From Arcobacter sp. (lineage in GTDB: Bacteria > Acidobacteriota > Terriglobia > Bryobacterales > Bryobacteraceae): DNA of 64,000 nucleotides. Location of the stretch: contig DYJN01000013.1 of the NCBI GenBank assembly GCA_020723085.1, positions 1 through 64,000 on the forward strand, in the 5' to 3' direction. The translations under genes and the position numbers were made by a program. Under the pieces are notes generated by a model. That model had not been told where the DNA came from. It was given only the letters and a program-made list of their open reading frames with translations, and did not search any database. This document shows positions 42,563 through 54,082 of this stretch, piece by piece; the first letter of the stretch is position 1; every line of letters begins with the position of its first letter.

Positions 42563-43273
42563 ATGCAGGAAGGAGCCGCGTTGACGGGTCTATACTGGGA
42601 CGAGGATGACAATCAGGAGGGCCTCTTGACGAGAAGGTCCCCGGAGCAATGCCTCTCGGAGCAGGAGATCGAGGACTTTCTTTTCCAACGCCTTTCCGGC
42701 GTGAGCCGGGAAGCCGTTGAGGAGCACCTGCTCATCTGTGAGAAGTGCCGGCAGCAGGTGGAAGAAGAGGAAAAGGTGGCCGAGGCCATGCGCGGGGCTG
42801 CCGAGCGCCTGGAACTGGATTCGATCCACGCGCCGGAAACCGTCGAGGAGAAGCCGCGCGGCGCCCGCAGCAGATTCTCGCCGCCGAAATGGGCGGTGGC
42901 CGCATCACTCGCAGCCGTGCTCGTGGGTGGCGCCGTGGCGGTAAAGATGTTTCAGCCCCAAGGCGCCGCAGAGGTCGTCTTGCGCGCGGAGCGGAGCGCC
43001 GCTCCGGCGGCTGGCGATCTGCCGCTCGCGGGGCAGCCCGTCCTGCTCGCCGCCGACCTGCGCGGGCTCCCCCCTCTGCCCTCCTTCCGGTGGACCGTGG
43101 TGGATCTGACCGGAGCCGTGGTGGCGGACGGCGTCGTGGAGCGGGAGCAGGAGACCGCGAGGATTCATCTGGCGCGCGGGCTTTCCGCCGGGCGCTATTG
43201 GGTGCGGATCCAGGACCCCGAGTCCGGCATTCTATTGCGGGAATTCGGCCTGGAAGTCCGGGAAAAACGGTAG
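42563..43273 (+). CDS. Membrane protein with N-terminal zinc-finger anti-sigma-like domain, orphan
   Basis: SREAVEEHLLICEKCRQQVEEEE (HX3CX2C), TM WAVAASLAAVLVGGAVAV, extracytoplasmic Ig-like tail. Confidence 0.7.
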   Translation: MQEGAALTGLYWDEDDNQEGLLTRRSPEQCLSEQEIEDFLFQRLSGVSREAVEEHLLICEKCRQQVEEEEKVAEAMRGAAERLELDSIHAPETVEEKPRGARSRFSPPKWAVAASLAAVLVGGAVAVKMFQPQGAAEVVLRAERSAAPAAGDLPLAGQPVLLAADLRGLPPLPSFRWTVVDLTGAVVADGVVEREQETARIHLARGLSAGRYWVRIQDPESGILLREFGLEVREKR

Positions 43274-43279
43274 CTTCGC

Positions 43280-43306
43280 CGCCTGCGGCGGTTCCGCTCG
43301 CAGGCG
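43280..43306. repeat. Perfect inverted repeat CGCCTGCG-N11-CGCAGGCG between convergent genes (possible bidirectional terminator)
   Basis: Read directly; occupies the 34-bp gap between the stops at 43273 and 43308. Confidence 0.55.
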
Positions 43307-43307
43307 C

Positions 43308-43970
43308 TCAAAAAACCCGCCGCTTCAGCCGGGCCACGTTGAACTTCGCCGTTTCGGCCACCGCCATCACGGTCATCACGCCCGCCTGAACCGGATCGCT
43401 CACCACAAGGTCCGCAGCCTCCGGGACGCTGCCGGCCATGTTCAGGCTCACCACCAGCAGGCCCTGCGCGCGCACCTCGCGCACCGCTCTCTCGATTTCG
43501 CCGCCCATCAGCGATCCGGCCAGCACCAGCGCCTTGGCGCGCGGCAGCCTGGCCACCGCCCGCACGGCTGCGGCCAGCGCCTGCTCGCCCACCAGGGGAA
43601 TCGTGTCCACGCTGATGTGTTCACCGCGGATGTTGTGGCGGTCGGCCTCGCTGATGGCGCCGATAGCCACCTGCCCCACCTGCGCCCCGCCGCCCATGAT
43701 GATGATCCGCTTGCCGTAAATCTTCTGCAGGCTCGGCTCCTGCGTCGCGCATTGCACGCCGGGCGCCGCGCCGAGCTCTTTCAGCAGCGCTTCCGGCTGC
43801 GGCACTTCTTCCAGTTCGAAATAGATCCGCGACAGCCCCTCCACCGGGCTGTCCAGAATTTCCACGCTCGCGATGTTGGCGCGGTGCCGCGCAATCACCC
43901 CTGTCAGCTGATGCAGCACGCCCGGCTCGTTTCGGGCTTCGATGGCGACTCCAATGCGCTCGGGCTTCAT
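43308..43970 (-). CDS. ACT-domain protein, C-terminal DUF5612-like domain
   Basis: MKPERIGVAIEARNEPGVLHQLTGVIARHRANIASVEI (ACT), then GKRIIIMGGGAQVGQVAIGAISEADRHNIRGEHISVDTIPLVGE. Confidence 0.7.
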   Translation of the reverse strand: MKPERIGVAIEARNEPGVLHQLTGVIARHRANIASVEILDSPVEGLSRIYFELEEVPQPEALLKELGAAPGVQCATQEPSLQKIYGKRIIIMGGGAQVGQVAIGAISEADRHNIRGEHISVDTIPLVGEQALAAAVRAVARLPRAKALVLAGSLMGGEIERAVREVRAQGLLVVSLNMAGSVPEAADLVVSDPVQAGVMTVMAVAETAKFNVARLKRRVF

Positions 43971-43973
43971 GGC

Positions 43974-44528
43974 TCAGATCACTTCATAATGGCGCAGGAT
44001 CCGCTCCCACCGGCCCTGCGCTTCCAGAATCAGCTCCGTGGCCTCGCGCACGGCGCCCGAACCGCCCGGCGCGGCGGTGACGTAGTGCGCCATCGCTTTC
44101 ACCTCGGGCACGGCGTTGGCCACGGCTACCGCCAGCCCCACCCGCTTCATCAGGATGGCGTCGGTCAGGTCGTCGCCGATGTAGGCGATCTCCTCGGGCG
44201 CGAGACCGGAATCGGCAAGGATCTCCTGGAAGATGGGCAGCTTCTCCGTGTTGCCCATGTAGCAGTACGCCATGTGGCTCGTCCGCGCGCGCTCCCCCGT
44301 CGATTCCGCGTCGCGACCGCTGATCAGGCCGGTCCTGATCCCCTCGCGGTGCAGCCATTGCAGGGCGATCCCGTCCTGCGAATCGAACATCTTCACCTCG
44401 AAAAGCCCGCCCTGCGGATTCGGCACATGAAAGTACTTTCCGTCGGTGAGGACGCCGTCGACGTCCATCAGAACCAGGCGGATGCGCGAGGCGCGGGCGC
44501 GGATCTCGGGGTTCATTTGCGGTGGCAT
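43974..44528 (-). CDS. kdsC: 3-deoxy-D-manno-octulosonate 8-phosphate phosphatase (KdsC, HAD-III)
   Basis: IRLVLMDVDGVLTDGKYFH...FDSQDGIALQWLHREGIRTGLISGRDA...AYIGDDLTDAILMKRVGLAVAVANA. Confidence 0.9.
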   Translation of the reverse strand: MPPQMNPEIRARASRIRLVLMDVDGVLTDGKYFHVPNPQGGLFEVKMFDSQDGIALQWLHREGIRTGLISGRDAESTGERARTSHMAYCYMGNTEKLPIFQEILADSGLAPEEIAYIGDDLTDAILMKRVGLAVAVANAVPEVKAMAHYVTAAPGGSGAVREATELILEAQGRWERILRHYEVI

Positions 44529-44613
44529 GGGTGGATGTGAAACCAGTTTCGGTTACGGCCGTCCCCCGGCGTGGCCCGGGTTCCCGGCGGCCTCCGGCCT
44601 AAAATGGGATCGG

Positions 44614-45966
44614 GTGCTCGTCGACAGAGTTCGAGGGACTATTCTCCGTTATAACATGGCGCCCGAGGGCGCCCGGCTCGGCGTCGCCGTCTCCGGCGGG
44701 GCCGATTCCGTCGCTCTGCTCGACATCCTCCAGCGGCTCGGTTACCCGCTCCACATCCTGCATGTGAACCATCAGTTGCGCGGCGTGGAGTCCGACGGCG
44801 ACGAGCAGTTTGTCCGCCAGCTCGCGCGCGGGCGCGGCCTCCCCGTGGACGTCCTGCGCGCCGCGCCGCCTTCTCCCGGCGAAAATCTCGAGCAGGCGCT
44901 GCGCCGCATCCGCTACGGCTTCTTCGATCAGGCGCGGCGCAATCTGCGGCTGGAGCGCGTCGCCACGGGACACACGCTCTCCGACCAGGCTGAGACCGTG
45001 CTGCTCCGGCTCGCCCGCGGTGCGGGGGCGCAGGGGCTGAGCGGCATCCATCCCGTCACCCGTCACGGCGTCGTCCGCCCGCTGCTCGAAACACGGCGCG
45101 AGGAGATCCGCGCCTACCTCCGGCGAAGAGGCTTGCCGTGGCGCGAAGACTCCTCCAACGCCGATCTGCGGCTGGACCGCAACCGGATTCGCGGAGAGAT
45201 CCTTCCGCGCCTGAAGGAAGCCTTGAATCCCCGCGTCGAGGAGGCTCTGGCGCGAGCCGCCTCGCTTGCGTGGGAGGACGAGCAGGACTGGCAGCGGCGC
45301 GCCGCGCAGGCGGTGGAGCAGCTTGAGCCGCTGCACGCGCCGCTCGCGGTGGAAACCGCCTGGCTGCGGGGGCTTGGACCGGCGCTTGGCCGCCGCGTCA
45401 TCCGCCGTCTGCTGGCCGCGGCTGCCGGATCGGACCGCCGCCTCACTCTCCAGCACGCCGACGCCGTCTGGCGCCTGGCAGCCGCGCCGGAAGGCAGCGG
45501 GCGCCTGCGCCTGCCGGGCGCGGAGGCCTGGCGGTCGCTCGGATGGATCCGGTTCGCTCCCCTTGGCGGGGCGCCCCCCTCTCAGCCGGGCGAAGTCGTG
45601 CTGGAGACTTGCGGCCAGGCTCGGCTGGGCGGCTGGCGCCTTCTGGTCAGCCAGGGCCCGCCCCCGGAAGCGGGCGCCTGTTATGCTGAAATCAGCGAGC
45701 TGGACGGCGCGGCGGCAGCGTTTCCTCTGGTGCTCCGGTTCCGCCGCCCGGGTGACCGCTTCCAGCCGGCCGGCCGCGAGGCTCCGCTGAAGGTGAAAGA
45801 ATTGCTCCAAAGGGCGGGCATCCCCTCATGGGAAAGGGCCGAATGGCCGATGGTGGAATCAGGCGGGCGCCTGGTCTGGTGTCGGGGCTTCGGCCCGGCG
45901 GCGTGGGCGCTTCCCCGGCCGGATTCCCGGAGCCGGTTCTGGATCGCAGCCGCCTGGGAGGAATAG
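44614..45966 (+). CDS. tilS: tRNA(Ile)-lysidine synthase
   Basis: LGVAVSGGADSVALLDIL (PP-loop); HVNHQLRGVESDGDEQFV; RVATGHTLSDQAETVLLRLARGAGAQGLSGI; FRRPGDRFQP. Confidence 0.93.
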   Translation: MLVDRVRGTILRYNMAPEGARLGVAVSGGADSVALLDILQRLGYPLHILHVNHQLRGVESDGDEQFVRQLARGRGLPVDVLRAAPPSPGENLEQALRRIRYGFFDQARRNLRLERVATGHTLSDQAETVLLRLARGAGAQGLSGIHPVTRHGVVRPLLETRREEIRAYLRRRGLPWREDSSNADLRLDRNRIRGEILPRLKEALNPRVEEALARAASLAWEDEQDWQRRAAQAVEQLEPLHAPLAVETAWLRGLGPALGRRVIRRLLAAAAGSDRRLTLQHADAVWRLAAAPEGSGRLRLPGAEAWRSLGWIRFAPLGGAPPSQPGEVVLETCGQARLGGWRLLVSQGPPPEAGACYAEISELDGAAAAFPLVLRFRRPGDRFQPAGREAPLKVKELLQRAGIPSWERAEWPMVESGGRLVWCRGFGPAAWALPRPDSRSRFWIAAAWEE

Positions 45967-46108
45967 GCGACTAAATATCGGCTTCAGATGTGCTTACGCG
46001 CGCCAGGGGATGAATCGGAAACGCTTCCGGCGGCGTCTGAAGTAGTGTAGAGTGCAAAGAAAGGCGTTGGGGCCGGCGATTTTCGCTCGGTCCGGCGCTG
46101 GAGCAGGG

Positions 46109-48036
<1,928 letters not shown>

Positions 48037-48040
<4 letters not shown>

Positions 48041-48669
48041 TCCCGCCCTTCCAGTTGTACCTGTTCGACGTCGACGGCACGCTCGTCGACTCGGCTTCCG
48101 ACATCTGCTCGGCCGTGAGGCAGGCGCTGGCCGAAGCCGGAGTCGATTCGCTGTCGGAGGAGTATCTCCGCAGCTTCATCGGCCACCACCTGTTTGATCT
48201 ATTCCGGGAAGTCTTGCCGGAAAGCACGCAGCAGGACCAGGAACGTCTGCTGGCCCGCTACCGCGCCATCTACCTGGCCCGCCGCCACGCCTCCACCCGC
48301 GTCTACCCCGGCGTCGAGCCGGTGCTCGCCGCGCTCGGCGGGCTGAAGTCCACCGCCACCACCAAGAGCAGCGAAACCGCCCGCCAGGTGCTCGAACTCT
48401 TCGGGCTCGCCCGTTACTTCGATCACATTCAGGGCACGGACGGCTTCCCCTCCAAGCCTGCGCCGGACGTCATCCTCAGGTCGCTCGAACGCCTTGGCGT
48501 CCGCCCCGAAGACTGCCTGCTGGTCGGAGACGCGGCTCCCGACATGGAGGCTGGACGCCGCGCCGGCGTGCGCACCTGCGCCGTCACCTGGGGCTACGGC
48601 GACCTGAAAGCCATGCGGATCCACCAGCCCGACTTCTGGATCGGCGCCCCCGAGGAATTGCTATCATAG
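48037..48669 (+). CDS. HAD-family hydrolase (phosphoglycolate phosphatase-like)
   Basis: [21 protein letters not shown]...[30 protein letters not shown]...[29 protein letters not shown]. Confidence 0.9.
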
Positions 48670-48687
48670 CGGGCGGAATACCCCGCC

Positions 48688-49560
48688 ATGCAGTCCACAC
48701 GCAGGACTCTTCTTTCTTCTCTCGCAGCCGCTCCTCTCGCCGCCGCGGCGCCCGCCCCGGGCCGCTTCAAGGTATCCCTCGCCGAGTGGTCCATCCATCG
48801 CCTCATCCAGCAGGGCAAGGCCACCAATCTCGACTTCCCGCGGATCGCCCGGGAGAACGACTGCGAAGGGCTCGAATTCGTCAATACGCTCTGGGGGTCC
48901 CCGACCGCCGGCTACATCGCGCGCCTCAAGAAGCGCATGGCCGAGACCAACACAAAAGCCGTCCTCATCATGGTCGACGACGAGGGCCAACTCGGCCACT
49001 CCGACCCGGCTATCCGCCGCAAAGCCGTCAAGAACCATCACAAGTGGGTCGATATCGCCGCCGAGCTCGGCTGCCATTCGATCCGCACCAACATGCACTC
49101 CGACGTCACGCCGAAGTCGCCGGCCGAGAACGAAACCGTCCTCGGATACTGCGCCGACAGCTTCCGTTCTCTCTGCGAGTATGCGCGGCAGGCCAATCTC
49201 TCGATCATCATCGAAAACCACTGGGGCCTTTCCTCCGATCCGGACGCCGTCGTCGCCCTCATGAAGAAAGTGAATCTGCCGAATTTCGGCACCCTGCCGG
49301 ATTTCGGCAATTTCCCGCCGAATGTGAACAAGTACCAGGCCGTCGCCAAGCTGGCCGCCTACGCCAAGGGCATGAGCTTCAAGTGCTACTTCGAAGGCCC
49401 CGAAGGCGCCGAGGACCGCTACGACTTCCGGCGCATGATGCAGGTGGTGGAGGCCTCGAAATACTCCGGCTACATCGGCATCGAGTATGAGGGCCGGAAG
49501 CTTGGCGAGCTCGAGGGCGTCGCCCGGGCGCGGAAGCTGCTGAAGGACTACGGCATCTGA
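48688..49560 (+). CDS. Exported sugar phosphate isomerase/epimerase (TIM-barrel)
   Basis: Signal peptide with RR (STRRTLLSSLAAAPLAAAAP); FKVSLAEWSIH...IIIENHWGLSSDPDAVVALM...LPDFGNFP...YIGIEYEG. Confidence 0.85.
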   Translation: MQSTRRTLLSSLAAAPLAAAAPAPGRFKVSLAEWSIHRLIQQGKATNLDFPRIARENDCEGLEFVNTLWGSPTAGYIARLKKRMAETNTKAVLIMVDDEGQLGHSDPAIRRKAVKNHHKWVDIAAELGCHSIRTNMHSDVTPKSPAENETVLGYCADSFRSLCEYARQANLSIIIENHWGLSSDPDAVVALMKKVNLPNFGTLPDFGNFPPNVNKYQAVAKLAAYAKGMSFKCYFEGPEGAEDRYDFRRMMQVVEASKYSGYIGIEYEGRKLGELEGVARARKLLKDYGI

Positions 49561-49712
49561 CGGGCTGCCGCCGGCCCCCGCGGCCGCCGCCGGCGCGGCG
49601 CCCGCTTCATGGCCTGCCGCCTGCCACGGCCCTGCTGCCTCTCTAGGCCCTGCCCCGATAACCGCGGCAGGTTCGCGTGGGCCGGTCTTCGCAAGCATAT
49701 CTCCGGTCCGCG

Positions 49713-49732
49713 CGGCTCCCCCCAGGGAGCCG
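49713..49732. repeat. 8-bp stem hairpin CGGCTCCC-CCCA-GGGAGCCG in a 490-bp intergenic region
   Basis: Read directly. Confidence 0.6.
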
Positions 49733-50049
49733 TCCGGCCGCCGGAAAGCATGAGGCTGCCCCGCCGCTGTCATTCTCGATACACGCATCCATTTCCCCGG
49801 TTTCTTGACGCCGCCCCTAAGGCCTATCGCCGGGTTTCTGCTGGAAAAATCCCTTAAAACCGGGACGGAGCCGCCTTTCGGTGTAGACGAGCAGACCGCT
49901 TTCCGCGATAGTACTTGCAGAGGAGTTCTTCGCGGCGGTTCCGCACGGCCCTGCCGGCCCGGGCGGCCGCCGCGCAAGCGATGGCGAACCTGCCGCCGCA
50001 CACAAAGGCGGCGCGGAAGGTGGCTGAGAGCCGGCCTGGAGGTAAGCGG

Positions 50050-51129
50050 ATGCTGCACAAGCGACAAAGAACGCTGAGGCAGGGCGGTTTCGCTCTGGTG
50101 ATGACCGCCATCTGCATTATCCTGCTCATCGGAATGATGGGGCTCACTGTGGATCTGGGACGGGCGTTTGTGGTGAAGAACGAAGCCCAGGCCTTCACGG
50201 ACTCGGCGGCGCTCGCTGCTGCCATACAGCTGAACGGCAGCTCCAAAGGTGTCGCGAACGCCAAGACCGTGGTGGCCTCGCTCTCCAGCAGCAACAAGTG
50301 GCAGTTCAACAAACGCACGTTCACCAGCGTCCTGCTGGAATTCAGCGAGAACAAGTCGACCTGGACCGAAAACCCGGCGTCGGCCACAAACATCAAGTAC
50401 GCGCGGGTGACGGCCACGGTCAGGGATCTGCCCTCTTACTTCATGCCGCTGGTGGGCGCAGCGCGCCTGATGCGGGTCTCGGTGCGCTCCATGGCTGGTT
50501 CCGAGCTGCCCACATCTTTCCCGCAGGGCGTGTTCCCCTTCGCTCCTTTCGCAAAGAATAATACACCGCCGGACTTCGGCTACAACTACGGGGATGAGCT
50601 CACGCTGCTGTGGCCATCCAGCATCGGCAGCAACGGTCCAGTCAAGATGAACAATCTTTGCAAGGCGGATCAGAACCAGGCGGCGCTGGACGCCGTGAAG
50701 GAGGGCGTCACCGCCGAGCGCGGCTACATCATGGAAAACAGCACAGACGCCATCCGCGCGGCGGTCGAGGACGACCGCGCAGACTACACCGTGGAGCTCG
50801 GCATGCCTGTCGAGCGCACCACGGGCGTCAAGCACACGGTTGTGAAGGACAGCCTGGCGGACCGCGTGGCGCAGGACTCGTTGCCTGACGTCTGGAACTA
50901 CCAGCAGTATCTGGACAGCCACGACGCGGGTCCGATGCGCCGCGTGGTGATCGTGCCCATCATCAGCGACGCGAACAGCGCGATCGTACTCGGTTTCGCC
51001 AAGGTCTTTCTTCCACCGTCCCAGCCGAAAAATCCGAACGACGCCAAGTGCGCCATCTACATCGGACCGGCCACCGGCCCCGTCGGCAACATCGCCACCG
51101 GCGCCAACTTCGTGAGGTTGCTCGAATGA
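50050..51129 (+). CDS. TadG-like (Flp pilus assembly) protein
   Basis: RQGGFALVMTAICIILLIGMMGLTVDLGRAFVVKNEAQAFTDSAALAAAIQL, a Tad/TadG N-terminal pattern. Confidence 0.8.
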   Translation: MLHKRQRTLRQGGFALVMTAICIILLIGMMGLTVDLGRAFVVKNEAQAFTDSAALAAAIQLNGSSKGVANAKTVVASLSSSNKWQFNKRTFTSVLLEFSENKSTWTENPASATNIKYARVTATVRDLPSYFMPLVGAARLMRVSVRSMAGSELPTSFPQGVFPFAPFAKNNTPPDFGYNYGDELTLLWPSSIGSNGPVKMNNLCKADQNQAALDAVKEGVTAERGYIMENSTDAIRAAVEDDRADYTVELGMPVERTTGVKHTVVKDSLADRVAQDSLPDVWNYQQYLDSHDAGPMRRVVIVPIISDANSAIVLGFAKVFLPPSQPKNPNDAKCAIYIGPATGPVGNIATGANFVRLLE

Positions 51130-51599
51130 GAAACGCACGGAACAGCCGCCGCCGCGGCAACGCCTTCATCGAGTTCGCTCTCGCCGCCGGACTGCTCCTG
51201 CCCGTGATGATGGGCACATTCCAGTTCGGCTACACCCTCTACACTTACAACTTGCTGCAGTCTGCCGTCTCCAACGGCGGGCGCTACGCCGCTTACCGCA
51301 CCTACCGCGCCGCGTCCGGGCAGACCGACGTGAACAAGTTCCGTCTGGCGGTCCAGAACATGACCGTGTATGGATCGCCCTACCCGGCGTCGAATTCCGT
51401 CGCTGTCGTCAAGGGGCTGAAGCCGGCTGACATCGACGTGCTCTTCACCCTGACGGCGACACAGATTCCGACCGCCGTGACCGTGCGGGTGAACTCCTAC
51501 ACCGTCGATGGCGTCTTCGGAAAGTACACGTTCGCGGGCTACCCCACATTCACCATGCCTTACTTGGGACGTTATGCGCCAGAAGAATCCGAACCGTAA
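51126..51599 (+). CDS. TadE-like pseudopilin
   Basis: RRRGNAFIEFALAAGLLLPVMMGTFQFGYTLYTYNLLQSAVSNGGRYA; ATGA overlap with tadG-like. Confidence 0.82.
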   Translation: MRNARNSRRRGNAFIEFALAAGLLLPVMMGTFQFGYTLYTYNLLQSAVSNGGRYAAYRTYRAASGQTDVNKFRLAVQNMTVYGSPYPASNSVAVVKGLKPADIDVLFTLTATQIPTAVTVRVNSYTVDGVFGKYTFAGYPTFTMPYLGRYAPEESEP

Positions 51600-52026
51600 A
51601 ATCCAAGCCAGGCGGCGCGGGCAGGCTCTGATCGAGTCCGCGCTGGTTCTGATCGTGGCCATCTCCACGATCATCGCCATCCTCGACTTCTCGCAGCTCA
51701 TGTTCACGCATCAGCTCCTCGTGGAGCGGACGCGCAACGCGCTCCGCTGGGGCATGATCCACGAATGGGACGGTACGGGCGACGCGATCGCCGGCATGGT
51801 CATGTACGGAAAGCCCGCCGGGGGTACGGGACTTGGCGTGCTCGGGCTCACCCGCTCGAACGTCCGCGTCGTTTTCACCCCGGGCACAGCAGCCAATCCG
51901 AATGACGCCCGCCTCACCGTGGCGATCGTCGACTACGACTACCGCTTCTTCACGCCCTTTATCGCCGGCAAGTTCCGGAACAACTTCGCCGTGGTCGAAT
52001 CCTCGCCGTATACGTATCTGGATTGA
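51574..52026 (+). CDS. Second TadE-like pseudopilin
   Basis: RRRGQALIESALVLIVAISTIIAILDFSQLMFTHQLLVERTRNALRWG; overlaps the preceding gene. Confidence 0.78.
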   Translation: MRQKNPNRKIQARRRGQALIESALVLIVAISTIIAILDFSQLMFTHQLLVERTRNALRWGMIHEWDGTGDAIAGMVMYGKPAGGTGLGVLGLTRSNVRVVFTPGTAANPNDARLTVAIVDYDYRFFTPFIAGKFRNNFAVVESSPYTYLD

Positions 52027-52096
52027 CCCGTGCCCTGCCCATGCGCGTACGCCCAAGGGGACGCCCCGTCCCCGCCCGTCCCGCGAAATCCGCCCT

Positions 52097-53440
52097 TCAG
52101 TCCACGGTGGCGCGGAGTTCGTCTTCTTTGAGCCGGATCCGCAGCTTCGACCCCGAAGGCGCATCCGCCGCCACGCGCACGATGCGTCCATCGGCGCGCT
52201 TCACGATGGCGTACCCGCGTTCCAGCACGCTCAACGGGCTCAGCGCCTCCAGCCGCGCCCGCGCCAGTCTCTCCATCTGCTTCGCTGTCTCCAGATGGCG
52301 CTGAACGCATTCCGGCAACCGCCCCGCCAGCAGTTCCAGCCTGAGCCGGCGCTCATGCAGCAGGGCGCGTACGCGATCGCCGGCGCGGCGTTCCAGCTGA
52401 TCCAGAAGCGCCCCGCTCGAAGCCAGCCGTGTCCGCGGATCGCCCCGCCGCAGCCGCTGATCCAACTCATCCAGCTCCTGCCACAGCAGCGCCACGCGCC
52501 GCCGCGCCAGCGTCGCGGCGCGGTCGACTCCCCGCTCCTGCAGCCGGTTCCTCGCCGCGCTCGCATGCAGCTGCACGGCGCGCCAAGCGCGCCGCAGCAG
52601 ATCGCCGAGCTGCCGCAGCAGATCCGCCCGGTTCTTCACCACGAGTTCCGCCGCCGCCGAGGGCGTCGGAGCGCGCAGATCGGCGACGAAGTCCGCAATC
52701 GTAAAGTCCGTCTCGTGGCCCACCGCCGAAATCACCGGCACCGGGCACGCCGCGATGGCGCGCGCCACGGCTTCTTCATTGAACGCCCACAGGTCCTCAA
52801 GCGAGCCTCCGCCCCGCCCCACGATGACCACATCCGCCCACGGGTGCCCGGAAAAATACCGCAGCCCCTCCACGATGCCCTCCACCGCGCCCTCGCCCTG
52901 CACCGCCGTCGGATACAGCCGGATGTGGAGCCCCGGGAACCGCCGCCCCAGGATGTTCAGCATGTCCTGGATCACCGCACCCTGCGGCGAAGTCACGATG
53001 CCGATCCGCCGCGGGTACGGCGGCAGCGGGCGTTTCCGCGCCGCATCAAACAGCCCTTCGGCGGCGAGCTTCTGCTTCAGTTGCTCGAACGCCACCTGAA
53101 GCGCGCCCGCCCCCTGCGGCTCCAGTGAGGTGACGATCAGCTGATACTCGCCACGCTCCTGCCGCACCTCAACCGCGCCCCGCGCCACCACCGCCATCCC
53201 GTCTCCCGGCGTGAACTTCAGATAGCGCAGCACCTGCCGGAACAGCACGCACCGGATCTGCGCCCCGTTGTCCTTCAGCGTGAAGTAGGCATGCCCCGAC
53301 GTCCACACCTTGTAACCGGAGATCTCGCCCATCACCCGCACGTCGTCAAAGTGCGCTGACAGCACGCGGTGGATCGCCGCCGTCAGGCTGGTCACCGTGT
53401 AAATCTTCGGCTCGATGCCGAAAAGCTCCTGCTGCGCCAT
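52097..53440 (-). CDS. xseA: Exodeoxyribonuclease VII large subunit
   Basis: YTVTSLTAAIHRVLSAHFDDVRVMGEISGYKVWTSGHAYFTLKDNGAQIRCVLF; PPYPRRIGIVTSPQGAVIQDML; IVGRGGGSLEDLWAFNEEAVARAI; SAVGHETDFTIADFVADLRAPTPSAAAE. Confidence 0.97.
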   Translation of the reverse strand: MAQQELFGIEPKIYTVTSLTAAIHRVLSAHFDDVRVMGEISGYKVWTSGHAYFTLKDNGAQIRCVLFRQVLRYLKFTPGDGMAVVARGAVEVRQERGEYQLIVTSLEPQGAGALQVAFEQLKQKLAAEGLFDAARKRPLPPYPRRIGIVTSPQGAVIQDMLNILGRRFPGLHIRLYPTAVQGEGAVEGIVEGLRYFSGHPWADVVIVGRGGGSLEDLWAFNEEAVARAIAACPVPVISAVGHETDFTIADFVADLRAPTPSAAAELVVKNRADLLRQLGDLLRRAWRAVQLHASAARNRLQERGVDRAATLARRRVALLWQELDELDQRLRRGDPRTRLASSGALLDQLERRAGDRVRALLHERRLRLELLAGRLPECVQRHLETAKQMERLARARLEALSPLSVLERGYAIVKRADGRIVRVAADAPSGSKLRIRLKEDELRATVD

Positions 53441-53533
53441 CCGTGTTAACAGCCTCTCACAACCCGCGCCGCCTTGCCCGGCCGGGCGCCCATCCTGTAT
53501 GATTCCGTCAAGCCCATTAAAGGAGGTGGCTGT

Positions 53534-54082
53534 CTGAAACGAAGATCGTTCCTCGCCGGCTCTCTCGCCGCTGCCTCCGCCTGCAGGAGCAAGCCGGCGC
53601 CCGCCGCCGGATACCGGTTCCTCACGCAGGCGGAGGTGGCCACGCTCGGGGCGTGGGTGGACACGCTGATTCCGCCCGATGAAGATCCGGGCGCGCGCGG
53701 CGCGGGAGTCGTCCGCTACATCGATCTCCAGCTCACCCGCTGGTTCCGGCGTCATCAGAGCAGCTACCGCGAGGCGCTCGCGCGGATCGACCGTTGGGCG
53801 CGTTCGCGCGCCGGGCGCGGTTTCGCGGAGTTGCCTCCCGACACCCGCGAAGAGTTGCTCTCCCTGATGGAGCAGGGCGAAGCCGACCGCGATCATTTCC
53901 CGGACGGCGGCAAGGGCGCTTTCGAACTCGTGCTCGCTCATGCGATGCAGGGGTTCTATGGAAACCCCCGCCACGGGGGCAACCGCGGTTACGCCTCCTG
54001 GAAGATGATCGGCGTGCCGCCCGTGCCCGTGCGCGGGCGCGAGCACTACGAAGCCGCGCGGACATTCCCGGAAAAGAGCTGA
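53534..54082 (+). CDS. Gluconate 2-dehydrogenase subunit 3-like protein, Tat-type signal
   Basis: KRRSFLAGSLAAASAC; FLTQAEVATLGAWVDTLIPPDEDPGARGAGVVRYIDLQL; strong SD AGGAGG but only a CTG codon at correct spacing. Confidence 0.82.
   Translation: MKRRSFLAGSLAAASACRSKPAPAAGYRFLTQAEVATLGAWVDTLIPPDEDPGARGAGVVRYIDLQLTRWFRRHQSSYREALARIDRWARSRAGRGFAELPPDTREELLSLMEQGEADRDHFPDGGKGAFELVLAHAMQGFYGNPRHGGNRGYASWKMIGVPPVPVRGREHYEAARTFPEKS

Noticed and set aside
43280-43306. Canonical Rho-independent terminator
   Set aside because: Stem is perfect, but the A-tract lies on the wrong side for a U-tract on the plus strand and precedes the stem on the minus strand; kept only as an inverted repeat
48664-51138. 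824-aa minus-strand ORF
   Set aside because: Spans several convincing plus-strand genes (isomerase, TadG-like); low-complexity shadow translation
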